Of a stretch of 64,000 bases of DNA, positions 1-10,072 are shown piece by piece (within the stretch, counting starts at the first letter, position 1; each line of letters opens with the position of its first letter). The notes beneath the pieces were generated by a model. That model saw only the letters and a program-made list of their open reading frames with translations. It searched no databases and was not told the origin of the DNA. The stretch comes from Leishmania martiniquensis (taxonomy: Eukaryota; Euglenozoa; Kinetoplastea; Trypanosomatida; Trypanosomatidae). The stretch spans positions 492,001 through 556,000 of the forward strand of contig NC_090158.1 of the NCBI RefSeq assembly GCF_017916325.1. The letters are read 5' to 3'. Position numbers and translations under genes: made by a program.

Positions 1-234
1 AAGAGGAGTGCGAGTGCGCGCGCGTATGCCGAGGCGGAGTCTGCGGTGAATTACGTCACAGGAGATATGCGTAAGGAGGCAGTGGCAAAGAGAGGGCAGC
101 AGGCGTGAGCACTAACAAAGCAGAGGCACAAAAACAAATGCGTGAGCAGCGCGCCGCAAAGCGCTCGCAGGGCACGAGCGACACGCCACGGACAGCTGGG
201 CAGAACGCAAGGTATCCTCGCAAGCCGCGCCGCC

Positions 235-582
235 GCCGACTACATACGCGCGCGCACACGCGTGCAGGGGGGCTCGAGCAGGCAAGCAGTCGATGAGAAG
301 AGCTCACCCGCATGGGGAGTGCGTCCGCGCGCAGAGCAGCGCACCTCATCCGCTCAGCGCCGAGGCGCGCCAGCCGCGAAGTCGCACCGCACACCGCGCC
401 CGTGTGCGTGCGCGTGCACCCGCGCCGGCGCTCGCCTTCTCCTCTGTTGCGTTCCTCTTTTCGTTTCTACGGCCCAGTACAGCACTTGTGCCCCGACACG
501 CTCGCGTGCGGAGACGAGCGCAGCTGCCGGGGGTGGACAGGCGCGGAAAGAGGGAGAGACGCACGGGCAGACACACGCCGCA
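235..582 (-). repeat. Shared upstream block S, copy 1
   Basis: A 348-bp block identical or nearly so to the other S copies. It follows SHERP-type sequence on the left (1-234) and HASP 3' spacer on the right, so it lies upstream of the SHERP predicted beyond the left edge. Confidence 0.9.
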
Positions 583-1488
583 GTCGCCGTAGGCTGCCGA
601 AAAACAGCAAAACGAAGGGGGCGACAAACATACAGGGGAAAGGGAAAGAGGAAGAGGGGCCCGAAAAGAGAAAACTTGGAAAGACAGGAGGTACAGTGTG
701 AGAGATCATAAACGAGGAGCGAGACGGGATGGCGGAGGAAAGAAAACGACCTTCAGAGGAAAGGGGAGTAGACGAGGGAGTGGAAAGGGGCGGGACGGGG
801 AAGGGTGCGTGTGCATCCTCTCGAAGCTTGGCAAAATGCCAACAAGGCAACACACGCACTCACATACACACACACACACACCGAGAGACAACCCTAGCAG
901 CGCTTCCTTGGTACAAACACATGCACGCACGCGCGCCGTGCACGTGCAGCAAAGCAGGCATCACGCAGGGGAAGTGGGCGAAAGAAGGAAGATACAAGAA
1001 GAGAGATGCAAGATAAACCCACGAGAGGGTGCGGGGAGAGGGAGGGGGTGGACAGCGGCCGCGGCGGCAAAATAGGGTGGGAAGAGAGGCGGTCGCCGTG
1101 CCACGCACAGGAGTGGAGGGGAGCGGGCGGCGCGGGCAGGGAGGGCGGCATCCGCGCCCATGACGGGCAGCCGGCAACAGAGGAAACAGCCGAGTCCTTA
1201 CAGGGGCAGCCACACGGCCGTCGGCGCCGGCGCTCTCAGCACACACACACACGCGAACCGGAGCGGCCACAGTGACGTAGCAGCAGCCCAGGCGCCGCGC
1301 CGCACACAGGGGGAGGCAAAGAGGAGAAAGGCTGGTCGCGAGAGCTGGCAACGGCCAGGAGGTGCAACCACAGCGACCCCGTGCACGCATTAGCCACTGT
1401 GCGAGGGATAGAAACATCAAGCGAGAGCCATGTACGCCATCCACGCGGAGAGGGCACTACTCGGAAACACACGCCGAAGCACAGCGCA

Positions 1489-1710
1489 CTACTTCTCAGC
1501 AGCATGGTGGTCCGCATCGTGCTCATGGTCGCCCTCCTTGTGCTCATGATCACCATGATGGTGGTCGCCGTGATGGTGGTCGCCATGATGGTGGTCGCCA
1601 TGATGGTGGTCGCCATGATGGTGGTCGCCATGATGGTGGTCGCCATGATGGTGGTCGCCGTGGCCATGGTGGCCGTCTTTACTCGAGTCCTTTCCGCAGT
1701 AGGATCCCAT
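1489..1710 (-). CDS. HASP: HASP-like hydrophilic acylated surface protein, 7 His-rich repeats
   Basis: A 73-aa protein starting MGSYCGKDSSKD. Gly2 is the N-myristoylation position and Cys5 the palmitoylation position, the dual-acylation SH4 signal of Leishmania HASPs, which carries them to the plasma membrane without a signal peptide. Residues 18-52 are seven exact GDHHH units (DNA 1555-1659, 15-bp repeat), followed by GDHEH, an acidic spacer, GDHEH and a short tail ending AAEK. Thirty of 73 residues are histidine. It is the last HASP of the array inside the window and the longest. Family assignment rests on the acylation motif, small hydrophilic repeat architecture and adjacency to SHERP. 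The repeat itself is unlike that of L. major HASPB. Metal binding by the His tract is an inference only. Confidence 0.88.
   Translation of the reverse strand: MGSYCGKDSSKDGHHGHGDHHHGDHHHGDHHHGDHHHGDHHHGDHHHGDHHHGDHEHKEGDHEHDADHHAAEK
1555..1659 (-). repeat. 15-bp coding VNTR, 7 units (HASP copy 1)
   Basis: Seven exact 15-bp units encoding GDHHH. The other HASP copies have 4, 5 and 6 units at matching positions. Confidence 0.95.
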
Positions 1711-2064
1711 TGTTTATAGGCGGAGGAGATAGGTGGGTGTGTATAGAGAGGACGAGGGTGGCTAAGGGTGCGTGAAGCACAGGTGCGGGGCTAAGCGAGT
1801 CGAGTAATCCGTGTGCGGGGGCGGTGTAGAGACTAGACGGACGTGCAATAGCTAGTGAGCTGCAGACGGTCGTGTAGAGGGGCCTGTAACGCAGAAACTC
1901 TGTGATGACGCACGTCAGGTCAGGACGTCCGGCGAGAGCGAGGCGAGGAGGAGCAGCAGATACAACTGAAGGCCGCACAAAGAGAGAGCTGCAGCGCGGC
2001 CCAAGGCTACTCAGCAAGCGTGCTGCGCGCCGCCAGCTAGCTATGCGCCATCCGCGGCACCCAT

Positions 2065-2412
2065 GCCGACTACATACGCGCGCGCACACGCGTGCAGGGG
2101 GGCTCGAGCAGGCAAGCAGTCGATGAGAAGAGCTCACCCGCATGGGGAGTGCGTCCGCGCGCAGAGCAGCGCACCTCATCCGCTCAGCGCCGAGGCGCGC
2201 CAGCCGCGAAGTCGCACCGCACACCGCGCCCGTGTGCGTGCGCGTGCACCCGCGCCGGCGCTCGCCTTCTCCTCTGTTGCGTTCCTCTTTTCGTTTCTAC
2301 GGCCCAGTACAGCACTTGTGCCCCGACACGCTCGCGTGCGGAGACGAGCGCAGCTGCCGGGGGTGGACAGGCGCGGAAAGAGGGAGAGACGCACGGGCAG
2401 ACACACGCCGCA
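2065..2412 (-). repeat. Shared upstream block S, copy 2
   Basis: A 348-bp block upstream of the 73-aa HASP. At its right edge the sequence switches from the HASP-type continuation seen at other copies to the SHERP 3' spacer. Confidence 0.9.
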
Positions 2413-3320
2413 CCTCATCTCGCCACGCCACAGCCGCTGCGCGTCACCACAGTCACAGCGTGCGACCAAGGGACTGTAAGGGGAGGAGCAGAGGCGGTAC
2501 TCCTGCACAAAGGAAGGGGATCAAGAGAAATAAACAGAGAAAGAAAGCGGTCTCGAGCGGGAAGAGATCGCGAAAAGGGAGAGAAGTTCAGCACAGGGGC
2601 TCCCAGAGCATAGCGAATGCGCACCACGTCAGGCGGCGGCACAGGGGGGCTTTCCGCGAGCACGCACTTACTGGCAGAGTCGCAGAGGAGCGCACAAAGT
2701 CGGGGAGATGCGCCCCACCGGTGTCCCTCTGCATACGGAGCAGAGGGTGCTCCGCCAGCACCGCGCTAGGGGCGGAAACCAGGTGCCACCGTGTGTGCTG
2801 TGTAAGCGTCGGAAGGGAGGGAAGGGAAGTACCCGTCGCTGTGTAGTAAGAGAAACAAAAGAGGCGACACAAAGACGCAGAAAAACAGAGAAACGCAGCC
2901 CACGCAGGGATAGCGGGAGGGAGCCGCCTACGTGGGCTGCGTCAGCGCACACAGGTATACACATTCACGCGAGTGGCGTGTGCGGGAGGAGAAGTGTGCA
3001 GACGGTGGTGCAAGCAAGACCGCGGCGCCAGCAGCGTCCACCAGGCACGCATCCCCCAGTTTCCCTCCAAGATGCTCAGAGATGCAAGGCGGGACAAAGG
3101 CGGGACGAGTGCGCCATCGACACACGTACGCGCGCGGCGGAGGGACAGAGAGCAGCCACCGCAGAGGGCGGCGCGCGAGAGAGAGGGGTCCAGCACAAAG
3201 GGGTTGCCTGTGCGCGTGTGACACAGTGCATGCGGCGGTGGCCCGCAGGCGGCACAGTCGCTGAACCACAAGATCCAAAAGATATACAGGACAAATAAGG
3301 GAGGCGCGCACGCGGTCAAG
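2413..3320 (-). other. SHERP 3' spacer, unique in the window
   Basis: About 0.9 kb between the SHERP stop codon and block S of the next gene. It is purine-rich on the plus strand, so pyrimidine-rich in the transcript direction. It contains no convincing gene and occurs once here, unlike the HASP spacers. Confidence 0.7.
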
Positions 3321-3494
3321 CTACTTGCCGCCGCTCACCTTGTCCTTGACGCTCTGCATCGCGTTGCTCAACGCGTCACCGACCTCCGCAGTCTTGTTGC
3401 TCAAACCGTCCTTCATTTCCTGCATCTTGCTGTGCGCGTTGTCGCTCGCCTCCGCAGCGGCGTTGTTCATATTGTCTTTCGTCTCCTGGTTCAT
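3321..3494 (-). CDS. SHERP: SHERP, small hydrophilic ER-associated protein
   Basis: A 57-aa protein starting MNQETKDNMNN and ending KVSGGK. The length equals that of Leishmania SHERP, a stage-regulated protein of metacyclic promastigotes associated with ER and mitochondrial membranes. The sequence is Asn/Lys/Ala/Glu-rich with two helical stretches, lacks cysteine, signal peptide and membrane segment, and fits an amphipathic membrane-associated helix. It lies between two HASP genes, as in the known Leishmania locus. Upstream in the transcript direction is a pyrimidine tract ending in AG at 3562-3561, a plausible spliced-leader acceptor giving a 5' UTR of about 66 nt. Assignment combines length, composition and synteny. 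Confidence 0.88.
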   Translation of the reverse strand: MNQETKDNMNNAAAEASDNAHSKMQEMKDGLSNKTAEVGDALSNAMQSVKDKVSGGK

Positions 3495-3812
3495 CTTGGT
3501 GTGCGCGGGGTGATGCCGGCTGTGTTCGTGTTGTGTGCCTGTCTGTGCGAGCGGAGAGTCCTGAGAGGAAGAGAGCTCAAGAGGAGTGCGAGTGCGCGCG
3601 CGTATGCCGAGGCGGAGTCTGCGGTGAATTACGTCACAGGAGATATGCGTAAGGAGGCAGTGGCAAAGAGAGGGCAGCAGGCGTGAGCACTAACAAAGCA
3701 GAGGCACAAAAACAAATGCGTGAGCAGCGCGCCGCAAAGCGCTCGCAGGGCACGAGCGACACGCCACGGACAGCTGGGCAGAACGCAAGGTATCCTCGCA
3801 AGCCGCGCCGCC
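3495..3812 (-). promoter_or_regulatory. SHERP 5' flank with spliced-leader acceptor
   Basis: Upstream sequence of SHERP. A pyrimidine tract ends in AG at 3562-3561. Positions 3579-3812 are repeated at 1-234, so the left edge of the window lies 85 bp upstream of where a second SHERP start codon would fall. Confidence 0.65.
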
Positions 3813-4160
3813 GCCGACTACATACGCGCGCGCACACGCGTGCAGGGGGGCTCGAGCAGGCAAGCAGTCGATGAGAAGAGCTCACCCGCATGGGGAGTGC
3901 GTCCGCGCGCAGAGCAGCGCACCTCATCCGCTCAGCGCCGAGGCGCGCCAGCCGCGAAGTCGCACCGCACACCGCGCCCGTGTGCGTGCGCGTGCACCCG
4001 CGCCGGCGCTCGCCTTCTCCTCTGTTGCGTTCCTCTTTTCGTTTCTACGGCCCAGTACAGCACTTGTGCCCCGACACGCTCGCGTGCGGAGACGAGCGCA
4101 GCTGCCGGGGGTGGACAGGCGCGGAAAGAGGGAGAGACGCACGGGCAGACACACGCCGCA
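3813..4160 (-). repeat. Shared upstream block S, copy 3
   Basis: A 348-bp block upstream of SHERP, joined on its right to the 3' spacer of the 63-aa HASP. Confidence 0.9.
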
Positions 4161-5067
4161 GTCGCCGTAGGCTGCCGAAAAACAGCAAAACGAAGGGGGC
4201 GACAAACATACAGGGGAAAGGGAAAGAGGAAGAGGGGCCCGAAAAGAGAAAACTTGGAAAGACAGGAGGTACAGTGTGAGAGATCATAAACGAGGAGCGA
4301 GACGGGATGGCGGAGGAAAGAAAACGACCTTCAGAGGAAAGGGGAGTAGACGAGGGAGTGGAAAGGGGCGGGACGGGGGAAGGGTGCGTGTGCATCCTCT
4401 CGAAGCTTGGCAAAATGCCAACAAGGCAACACACGCACTCACATACACACACACACACACCGAGAGACAACCCTAGCAGCGCTTCCTTGGTACAAACACA
4501 TGCACGCACGCGCGCCGTGCACGTGCAGCAAAGCAGGCATCACGCAGGGGAAGTGGGCGAAAGAAGGAAGATACGAGAAGAGAGATGCAAGATAAACCCA
4601 CGAGAGGGTGCGGGGAGAGGGAGGGGGTGGACAGCGGCCGCGGCGGCAAAATAGGGTGGGAAGAGAGGCGGTCGCCGTGCCACGCACAGGAGTGGAGGGG
4701 AGCGGGCGGCGCGGGCAGGGAGGGCGGCATCCGCGCCCATGACGGGCAGCCGGCAACAGAGGAAACAGCCGAGTCCTTACAGGGGCAGCCACACGGCCGT
4801 CGGCGCCGGCGCTCTCAGCACACACACACACGCGAACCGGAGCGGCCACAGTGACGTAGCAGCAGCCCAGGCGCCGCGCCGCACACAGGGGGAGGCAAAG
4901 AGGAGAAAGGCTGGTCGCGAGAGCTGGCAACGGCCAGGAGGTGCAACCACAGCGACCCCGTGCACGCATTAGCCACTGTGCGAGGGATAGAAACATCAAG
5001 CGAGAGCCATGTACGCCATCCACGCGGAGAGGGCACTACTCGGAAACACACGCCGAAGCACAGCGCA

Positions 5068-5259
5068 CTACTTCTCAGCAGCATGGTGGTCCGCATCGTG
5101 CTCATGGTCGCCCTCCTTGTGCTCATGATCACCATGATGGTGGTCGCCGTGATGGTGGTCGCCATGATGGTGGTCGCCATGATGGTGGTCGCCATGATGG
5201 TGGTCGCCGTGGCCATGGTGGCCGTCTTTACTCGAGTCCTTTCCGCAGTAGGATCCCAT
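5068..5259 (-). CDS. HASP: HASP-like protein, 5 His-rich repeats
   Basis: A 63-aa protein identical to the 73-aa copy except that it has five GDHHH units (DNA 5134-5208) instead of seven. It keeps Gly2 and Cys5 of the acylation signal and the same acidic/histidine tail. It lies immediately upstream of SHERP in the transcript direction. Flanking 3' spacer (4161-5067) and 5' spacer (5260-5613) match the other HASP blocks, so unit number is the main difference between copies. Confidence 0.88.
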   Translation of the reverse strand: MGSYCGKDSSKDGHHGHGDHHHGDHHHGDHHHGDHHHGDHHHGDHEHKEGDHEHDADHHAAEK

Positions 5260-5613
5260 TGTTTATAGGCGGAGGAGATAGGTGGGTGTGTATAGAGAGG
5301 ACGAGGGTGGCTAAGGGTGCGTGAAGCACAGGTGCGGGGCTAAGCGAGTCGAGTAATCCGTGTGCGGGGGCGGTGTAGAGACTAGACGGACGTGCAATAG
5401 CTAGTGAGCTGCAGACGGTCGTGTAGAGGGGCCTGTAACGCAGAAACTCTGTGATGACGCACGTCAGGTCAGGACGTCCGGCGAGAGCGAGGCGAGGAGG
5501 AGCAGCAGATACAACTGAAGGCCGCACAAAGAGAGAGCTGCAGCGCGGCCCAAGGCTACTCAGCAAGCGTGCTGCGCGCCGCCAGCTAGCTATGCGCCAT
5601 CCGCGGCACCCAT

Positions 5614-5961
5614 GCCGACTACATACGCGCGCGCACACGCGTGCAGGGGGGCTCGAGCAGGCAAGCAGTCGATGAGAAGAGCTCACCCGCATGGGGAGTG
5701 CGTCCGCGCGCAGAGCAGCGCACCTCATCCGCTCAGCGCCGAGGCGCGCCAGCCGCGAAGTCGCACCGCACACCGCGCCCGTGTGCGTGCGCGTGCACCC
5801 GCGCCGGCGCTCGCCTTCTCCTCTGTTGCGTTCCTCTTTTCGTTTCTACGGCCCAGTACAGCACTTGTGCCCCGACACGCTCGCGTGCGGAGACGAGCGC
5901 AGCTGCCGGGGGTGGACAGGCGCGGAAAGAGGGAGAGACGCACGGGCAGACACACGCCGCA
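5614..5961 (-). repeat. Shared upstream block S, copy 4
   Basis: A 348-bp block upstream of the 63-aa HASP. Confidence 0.9.
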
Positions 5962-6865
5962 GTCGCCGTAGGCTGCCGAAAAACAGCAAAACGAAGGGGG
6001 CGACAAACATACAGGGGAAAGGGAAAGAGGAAGAGGGGCCCGAAAAGAGAAAACTTGGAAAGACAGGAGGTACAGTGTGAGAGATCATAAACGAGGAGCG
6101 AGACGGGATGGCGGAGGAAAGAAAACGACCTTCAGAGGAAAGGGGAGTAGACGAGGGAGTGGAAAGGGGCGGGACGGGGGAAGGGTGCGTGTGCATCCTC
6201 TCGAAGCTTGGCAAAATGCCAACAAGGCAACACACGCACTCACATACACACACACACACACCGAGAGACAACCCTAGCAGCGCTTCCTTGGTACAAACAC
6301 ATGCACGCACGCGCGCCGTGCACGTGCAGCAAAGCAGGCATCACGCAGGGGAAGTGGGCGAAAGAAGGAAGATACGAGAAGAGAGATGCAAGATAAACCC
6401 ACGAGAGGGTGCGGGGAGAGGGAGGGGTGGACAGCGGCCGCGGCGGCAAAATAGGGTGGGAAGAGAGGCGGTCGCCGTGCCACGCACAGGAGTGGAGGGA
6501 GCGGGCGGCGCGGGCAGGAGGGCGGCATCCGCGCCCATGACGGGCAGCCGGCAACAGAGGAAACAGCCGAGTCCTTACAGGGGCAGCCACACGGCCGTCG
6601 GCGCCGGCGCTCTCAGCACACACACACACGCGAACCGGAGCGGCCACAGTGACGTAGCAGCAGCCCAGGCGCCGCGCCGCACACAGGGGGAGGCAAAGAG
6701 GAGAAAGGCTGGTCGCGAGAGCTGGCAACGGCCAGGAGGTGCAACCACAGCGACCCCGTGCACGCATTAGCCACTGTGCGAGGGATAGAAACATCAAGCG
6801 AGAGCCATGTACGCCATCCACGCGGAGAGGGCACTACTCGGAAACACACGCCGAAGCACAGCGCA

Positions 6866-7072
6866 CTACTTCTCAGCAGCATGGTGGTCCGCATCGTGCT
6901 CATGGTCACCCTCCTTGTGCTCATGATCACCATGATGGTGGTCGCCGTGATGGTGGTCGCCATGATGGTGGTCGCCATGATGGTGGTCGCCATGATGGTG
7001 GTCGCCATGATGGTGGTCGCCGTGGCCATGGTGGCCGTCTTTACTCGAGTCCTTTCCGCAGTAGGATCCCAT
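6866..7072 (-). CDS. HASP: HASP-like protein, 6 His-rich repeats
   Basis: A 68-aa copy with six GDHHH units (DNA 6932-7021). One silent change in a Gly codon (position 6908 region) distinguishes it from the other copies; the N-terminal acylation signal MGSYCGKD is unchanged. The 3' spacer (5962-6865) is about 3 bp shorter than in copies 1 and 2. Confidence 0.88.
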   Translation of the reverse strand: MGSYCGKDSSKDGHHGHGDHHHGDHHHGDHHHGDHHHGDHHHGDHHHGDHEHKEGDHEHDADHHAAEK

Positions 7073-7426
7073 TGTTTATAGGCGGAGGAGATAGGTGGGT
7101 GTGTATAGAGAGGACGAGGGTGGCTAAGGGTGCGTGAAGCACAGGTGCGGGGCTAAGCGAGTCGAGTAATCCGTGTGCGGGGGCGGTGTAGAGACTAGAC
7201 GGACGTGCAATAGCTAGTGAGCTGCAGACGGTCGTGTAGAGGGGCCTGTAACGCAGAAACTCTGTGATGACGCACGTCAGGTCAGGACGTCCGGCGAGAG
7301 CGAGGCGAGGAGGAGCAGCAGATACAACTGAAGGCCGCACAAAGAGAGAGCTGCAGCGCGGCCCAAGGCTACTCAGCAAGCGTGCTGCGCGCCGCCAGCT
7401 AGCTATGCGCCATCCGCGGCACCCAT

Positions 7427-7774
7427 GCCGACTACATACGCGCGCGCACACGCGTGCAGGGGGGCTCGAGCAGGCAAGCAGTCGATGAGAAGAGCTCACC
7501 CGCATGGGGAGTGCGTCCGCGCGCAGAGCAGCGCACCTCATCCGCTCAGCGCCGAGGCGCGCCAGCCGCGAAGTCGCACCGCACACCGCGCCCGTGTGCG
7601 TGCGCGTGCACCCGCGCCGGCGCTCGCCTTCTCCTCTGTTGCGTTCCTCTTTTCGTTTCTACGGCCCAGTACAGCACTTGTGCCCCGACACGCTCGCGTG
7701 CGGAGACGAGCGCAGCTGCCGGGGGTGGACAGGCGCGGAAAGAGGGAGAGACGCACGGGCAGACACACGCCGCA
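7427..7774 (-). repeat. Shared upstream block S, copy 5
   Basis: A 348-bp block upstream of the 68-aa HASP. No further S copy exists upstream of the 58-aa HASP. Confidence 0.9.
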
Positions 7775-8678
7775 GTCGCCGTAGGCTGCCGAAAAACAGC
7801 AAAACGAAGGGGGCGACAAACATACAGGGGAAAGGGAAAGAGGAAGAGGGGCCCGAAAAGAGAAAACTTGGAAAGACAGGAGGTACAGTGTGAGAGATCA
7901 TAAACGAGGAGCGAGACGGGATGGCGGAGGAAAGAAAACGACCTTCAGAGGAAAGGGGAGTAGACGAGGGAGTGGAAAGGGGCGGGACGGGGAAGGGTGC
8001 GTGTGCATCCTCTCGAAGCTTGGCAAAATGCCAACAAGGCAACACACGCACTCACATACACACACACACACACCGAGAGACAACCCTAGCAGCGCTTCCT
8101 TGGTACAAACACATGCACGCACGCGCGCCGTGCACGTGCAGCAAAGCAGGCATCACGCAGGGGAAGTGGGCGAAAGAAGGAAGATACGAGAAGAGAGATG
8201 CAAGATAAACCCACGAGAGGGTGCGGGGAGAGGGAGGGGTGGACAGCGGCCGCGGCGGCAAAATAGGGTGGGAAGAGAGGCGGTCGCCGTGCCACGCACA
8301 GGAGTGGAGGGAGCGGGCGGCGCGGGCAGGGAGGGCGGCATCCGCGCCCATGACGGGCAGCCGGCAACAGAGGAAACAGCCGAGTCCTTACAGGGGCAGC
8401 CACACGGCCGTCGGCGCCGGCGCTCTCAGCACACACACACACGCGAACCGGAGCGGCCACAGTGACGTAGCAGCAGCCCAGGCGCCGCGCCGCACACAGG
8501 GGGAGGCAAAGAGGAGAAAGGCTGGTCGCGAGAGCTGGCAACGGCCAGGAGGTGCAACCACAGCGACCCCGTGCACGCATTAGCCACTGTGCGAGGGATA
8601 GAAACATCAAGCGAGAGCCATGTACGCCATCCACGCGGAGAGGGCACTACTCGGAAACACACGCCGAAGCACAGCGCA

Positions 8679-8855
8679 CTACTTCTCAGCAGCATGGTGG
8701 TCCGCATCGTGCTCATGGTCGCCCTCCTTGTGCTCATGATCACCATGATGGTGGTCGCCGTGATGGTGGTCGCCATGATGGTGGTCGCCATGATGGTGGT
8801 CGCCGTGGCCATGGTGGCCGTCTTTACTCGAGTCCTTTCCGCAGTAGGATCCCAT
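8679..8855 (-). CDS. HASP: HASP-like protein, 4 His-rich repeats (first of the array)
   Basis: A 58-aa copy with four GDHHH units (DNA 8745-8804), the shortest in the array and the first to be transcribed. Start codon, acylation signal and tail match the other three copies. Its 5' flank follows the others only to 9133 and then becomes unrelated single-copy sequence, so its 5' UTR or upstream region may differ in regulation. At 58 codons it is easily missed by length-filtered gene finding. Confidence 0.85.
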   Translation of the reverse strand: MGSYCGKDSSKDGHHGHGDHHHGDHHHGDHHHGDHHHGDHEHKEGDHEHDADHHAAEK

Positions 8856-9133
8856 TGTTTATAGGCGGAGGAGATAGGTGGGTGTGTATAGAGAGGACGA
8901 GGGTGGCTAAGGGTGCATGAAGCACAGGTGCGGGGCTAAGCGAGTCGAGTAATCCGTGTGCGGGGGCGGTGTAGAGACTAGACGGACGTGCAATAGCTAG
9001 TGAGCTGCAGACGGTCGTGTAGAGGGGCCTGTAACGCAGAAACTCTGTGATGACGCACGTCAGGTCAGGACGTCCGGCGAGAGCGAGGCGAGGAGGAGCA
9101 GCAGATACAACTGAAGGCCGCACAAAGAGAGAG

Positions 9134-10072
9134 AATATGCGATGGAGTATTCTTATGAAGGAAAGGGTAGTTGGGGGGAGGGGAGAAGCGACAGTGGTAC
9201 GGGGTGGGAGCGGGCAAGTGGGTGTCCAACGGAGAGAGTCCGGAGAGGGAGGCGCGCGTGATAGCATAAATGTGTGGCTGGTAGATAGAGCTGCCCAAGG
9301 GTGGCGAAAAAAGGCAACGCGAACGGATAGCAAGAGTCGTAGAGGCACCAGGGGAAGTATATGCAGGGAGGGGTTAAGGCAAGGGTTGCTGAGGGAACAT
9401 CGGAGAAAGAAAACGGTGAAGGTGGCGCTGTACGCAACGAATAGACGCGGTGGAGGTGAAGAAGTGAGTATGCAAAGAGGCGCTCGGAGCGTGAGGGTCA
9501 GCGGTGCAAGGACGAAGGCAATTGTGGCTTATGTACAGCGAGAGAGAGGGAGAGAGAAAGAGCGGTAACCAATTTGTCTGCCTGCCAAGGAGGTGTAAGG
9601 CAGGTGCGCGTCTCTGCGTCTTCGACGCTGGGGAATAGGTAGAGAAAGGGACAGAAAGGAGGAGGGGGGCAGTTCTCTGTGTGCGAACGTGGGTGAACCG
9701 TCTGCGTCTGTGGAAAGAAAGGTGAGGGGTGTGTTGGCGGTGTTTTCTTGGGGGCACAAGCGGAGAGCGGCATTTTGGGAGAGAGCAACGCGGCGGGGGG
9801 AGCAAAGACGTTACTACGCGAAGAGAGAGTACAGAAAAGAATGGAAAGAGACGGAGGCAAGTCTTCCTCAGCGGCGTGCATACACACAAAAATCTGAGCA
9901 TGGACGCACTTATGCGCCTCGCCTCACCCGCCGAGGCGAGGGAGCAGCAAGAGGGAGACGAAAAGGTACGTGAGCGAGGATGCGCCATGCTGGTGCTCGA
10001 CCCGATCACAGCTGCAGCTCACCGGAGATGGAGGAAGGCTGCTTTTCCGAAGCGGTCGCTTCAGCGTTGCTA
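9134..10072. other. Spacer upstream of the HASP array
   Basis: Single-copy, strongly purine-rich on the plus strand. No convincing gene is seen. It should contain the 3' UTR of the CFAP97-like gene and the splice signals of the first HASP. Confidence 0.6.

Larger units (their letters stand above)
1..9133 (-). repeat. HASP/SHERP tandem array
   Basis: Tandem array built from near-identical blocks. Positions 1-234 match 3579-3812 (period 3578) and are the 5' flank of a SHERP. A 348-bp shared block S recurs at 235-582, 2065-2412, 3813-4160, 5614-5961 and 7427-7774. HASP blocks (3' spacer, gene, 5' spacer) occupy 583-2064, 4161-5613, 5962-7426 and 7775-9133; the SHERP block occupies 2413-3812. 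In transcription order the genes are HASP(58 aa), HASP(68), HASP(63), SHERP, HASP(73). The last HASP block diverges from the others at 9133, before its S copy, which marks the promoter-proximal edge of the array. Spacers contain (CA)n tracts and purine-rich runs. Mixed HASP and SHERP genes in tandem are the known arrangement of this Leishmania locus. Confidence 0.93.

Noticed and set aside
142..711. Plus-strand frames up to 189 aa inside the HASP array, repeated in each unit
   Set aside because: They are Arg/Ala-rich readings of spacer DNA, opposite to the transcribed strand, and recur only because the DNA is tandemly repeated.
1555..1659. CRISPR-like short repeats
   Set aside because: The 15-bp units are contiguous without spacers, in frame, and encode the HASP repeat; the organism is eukaryotic.
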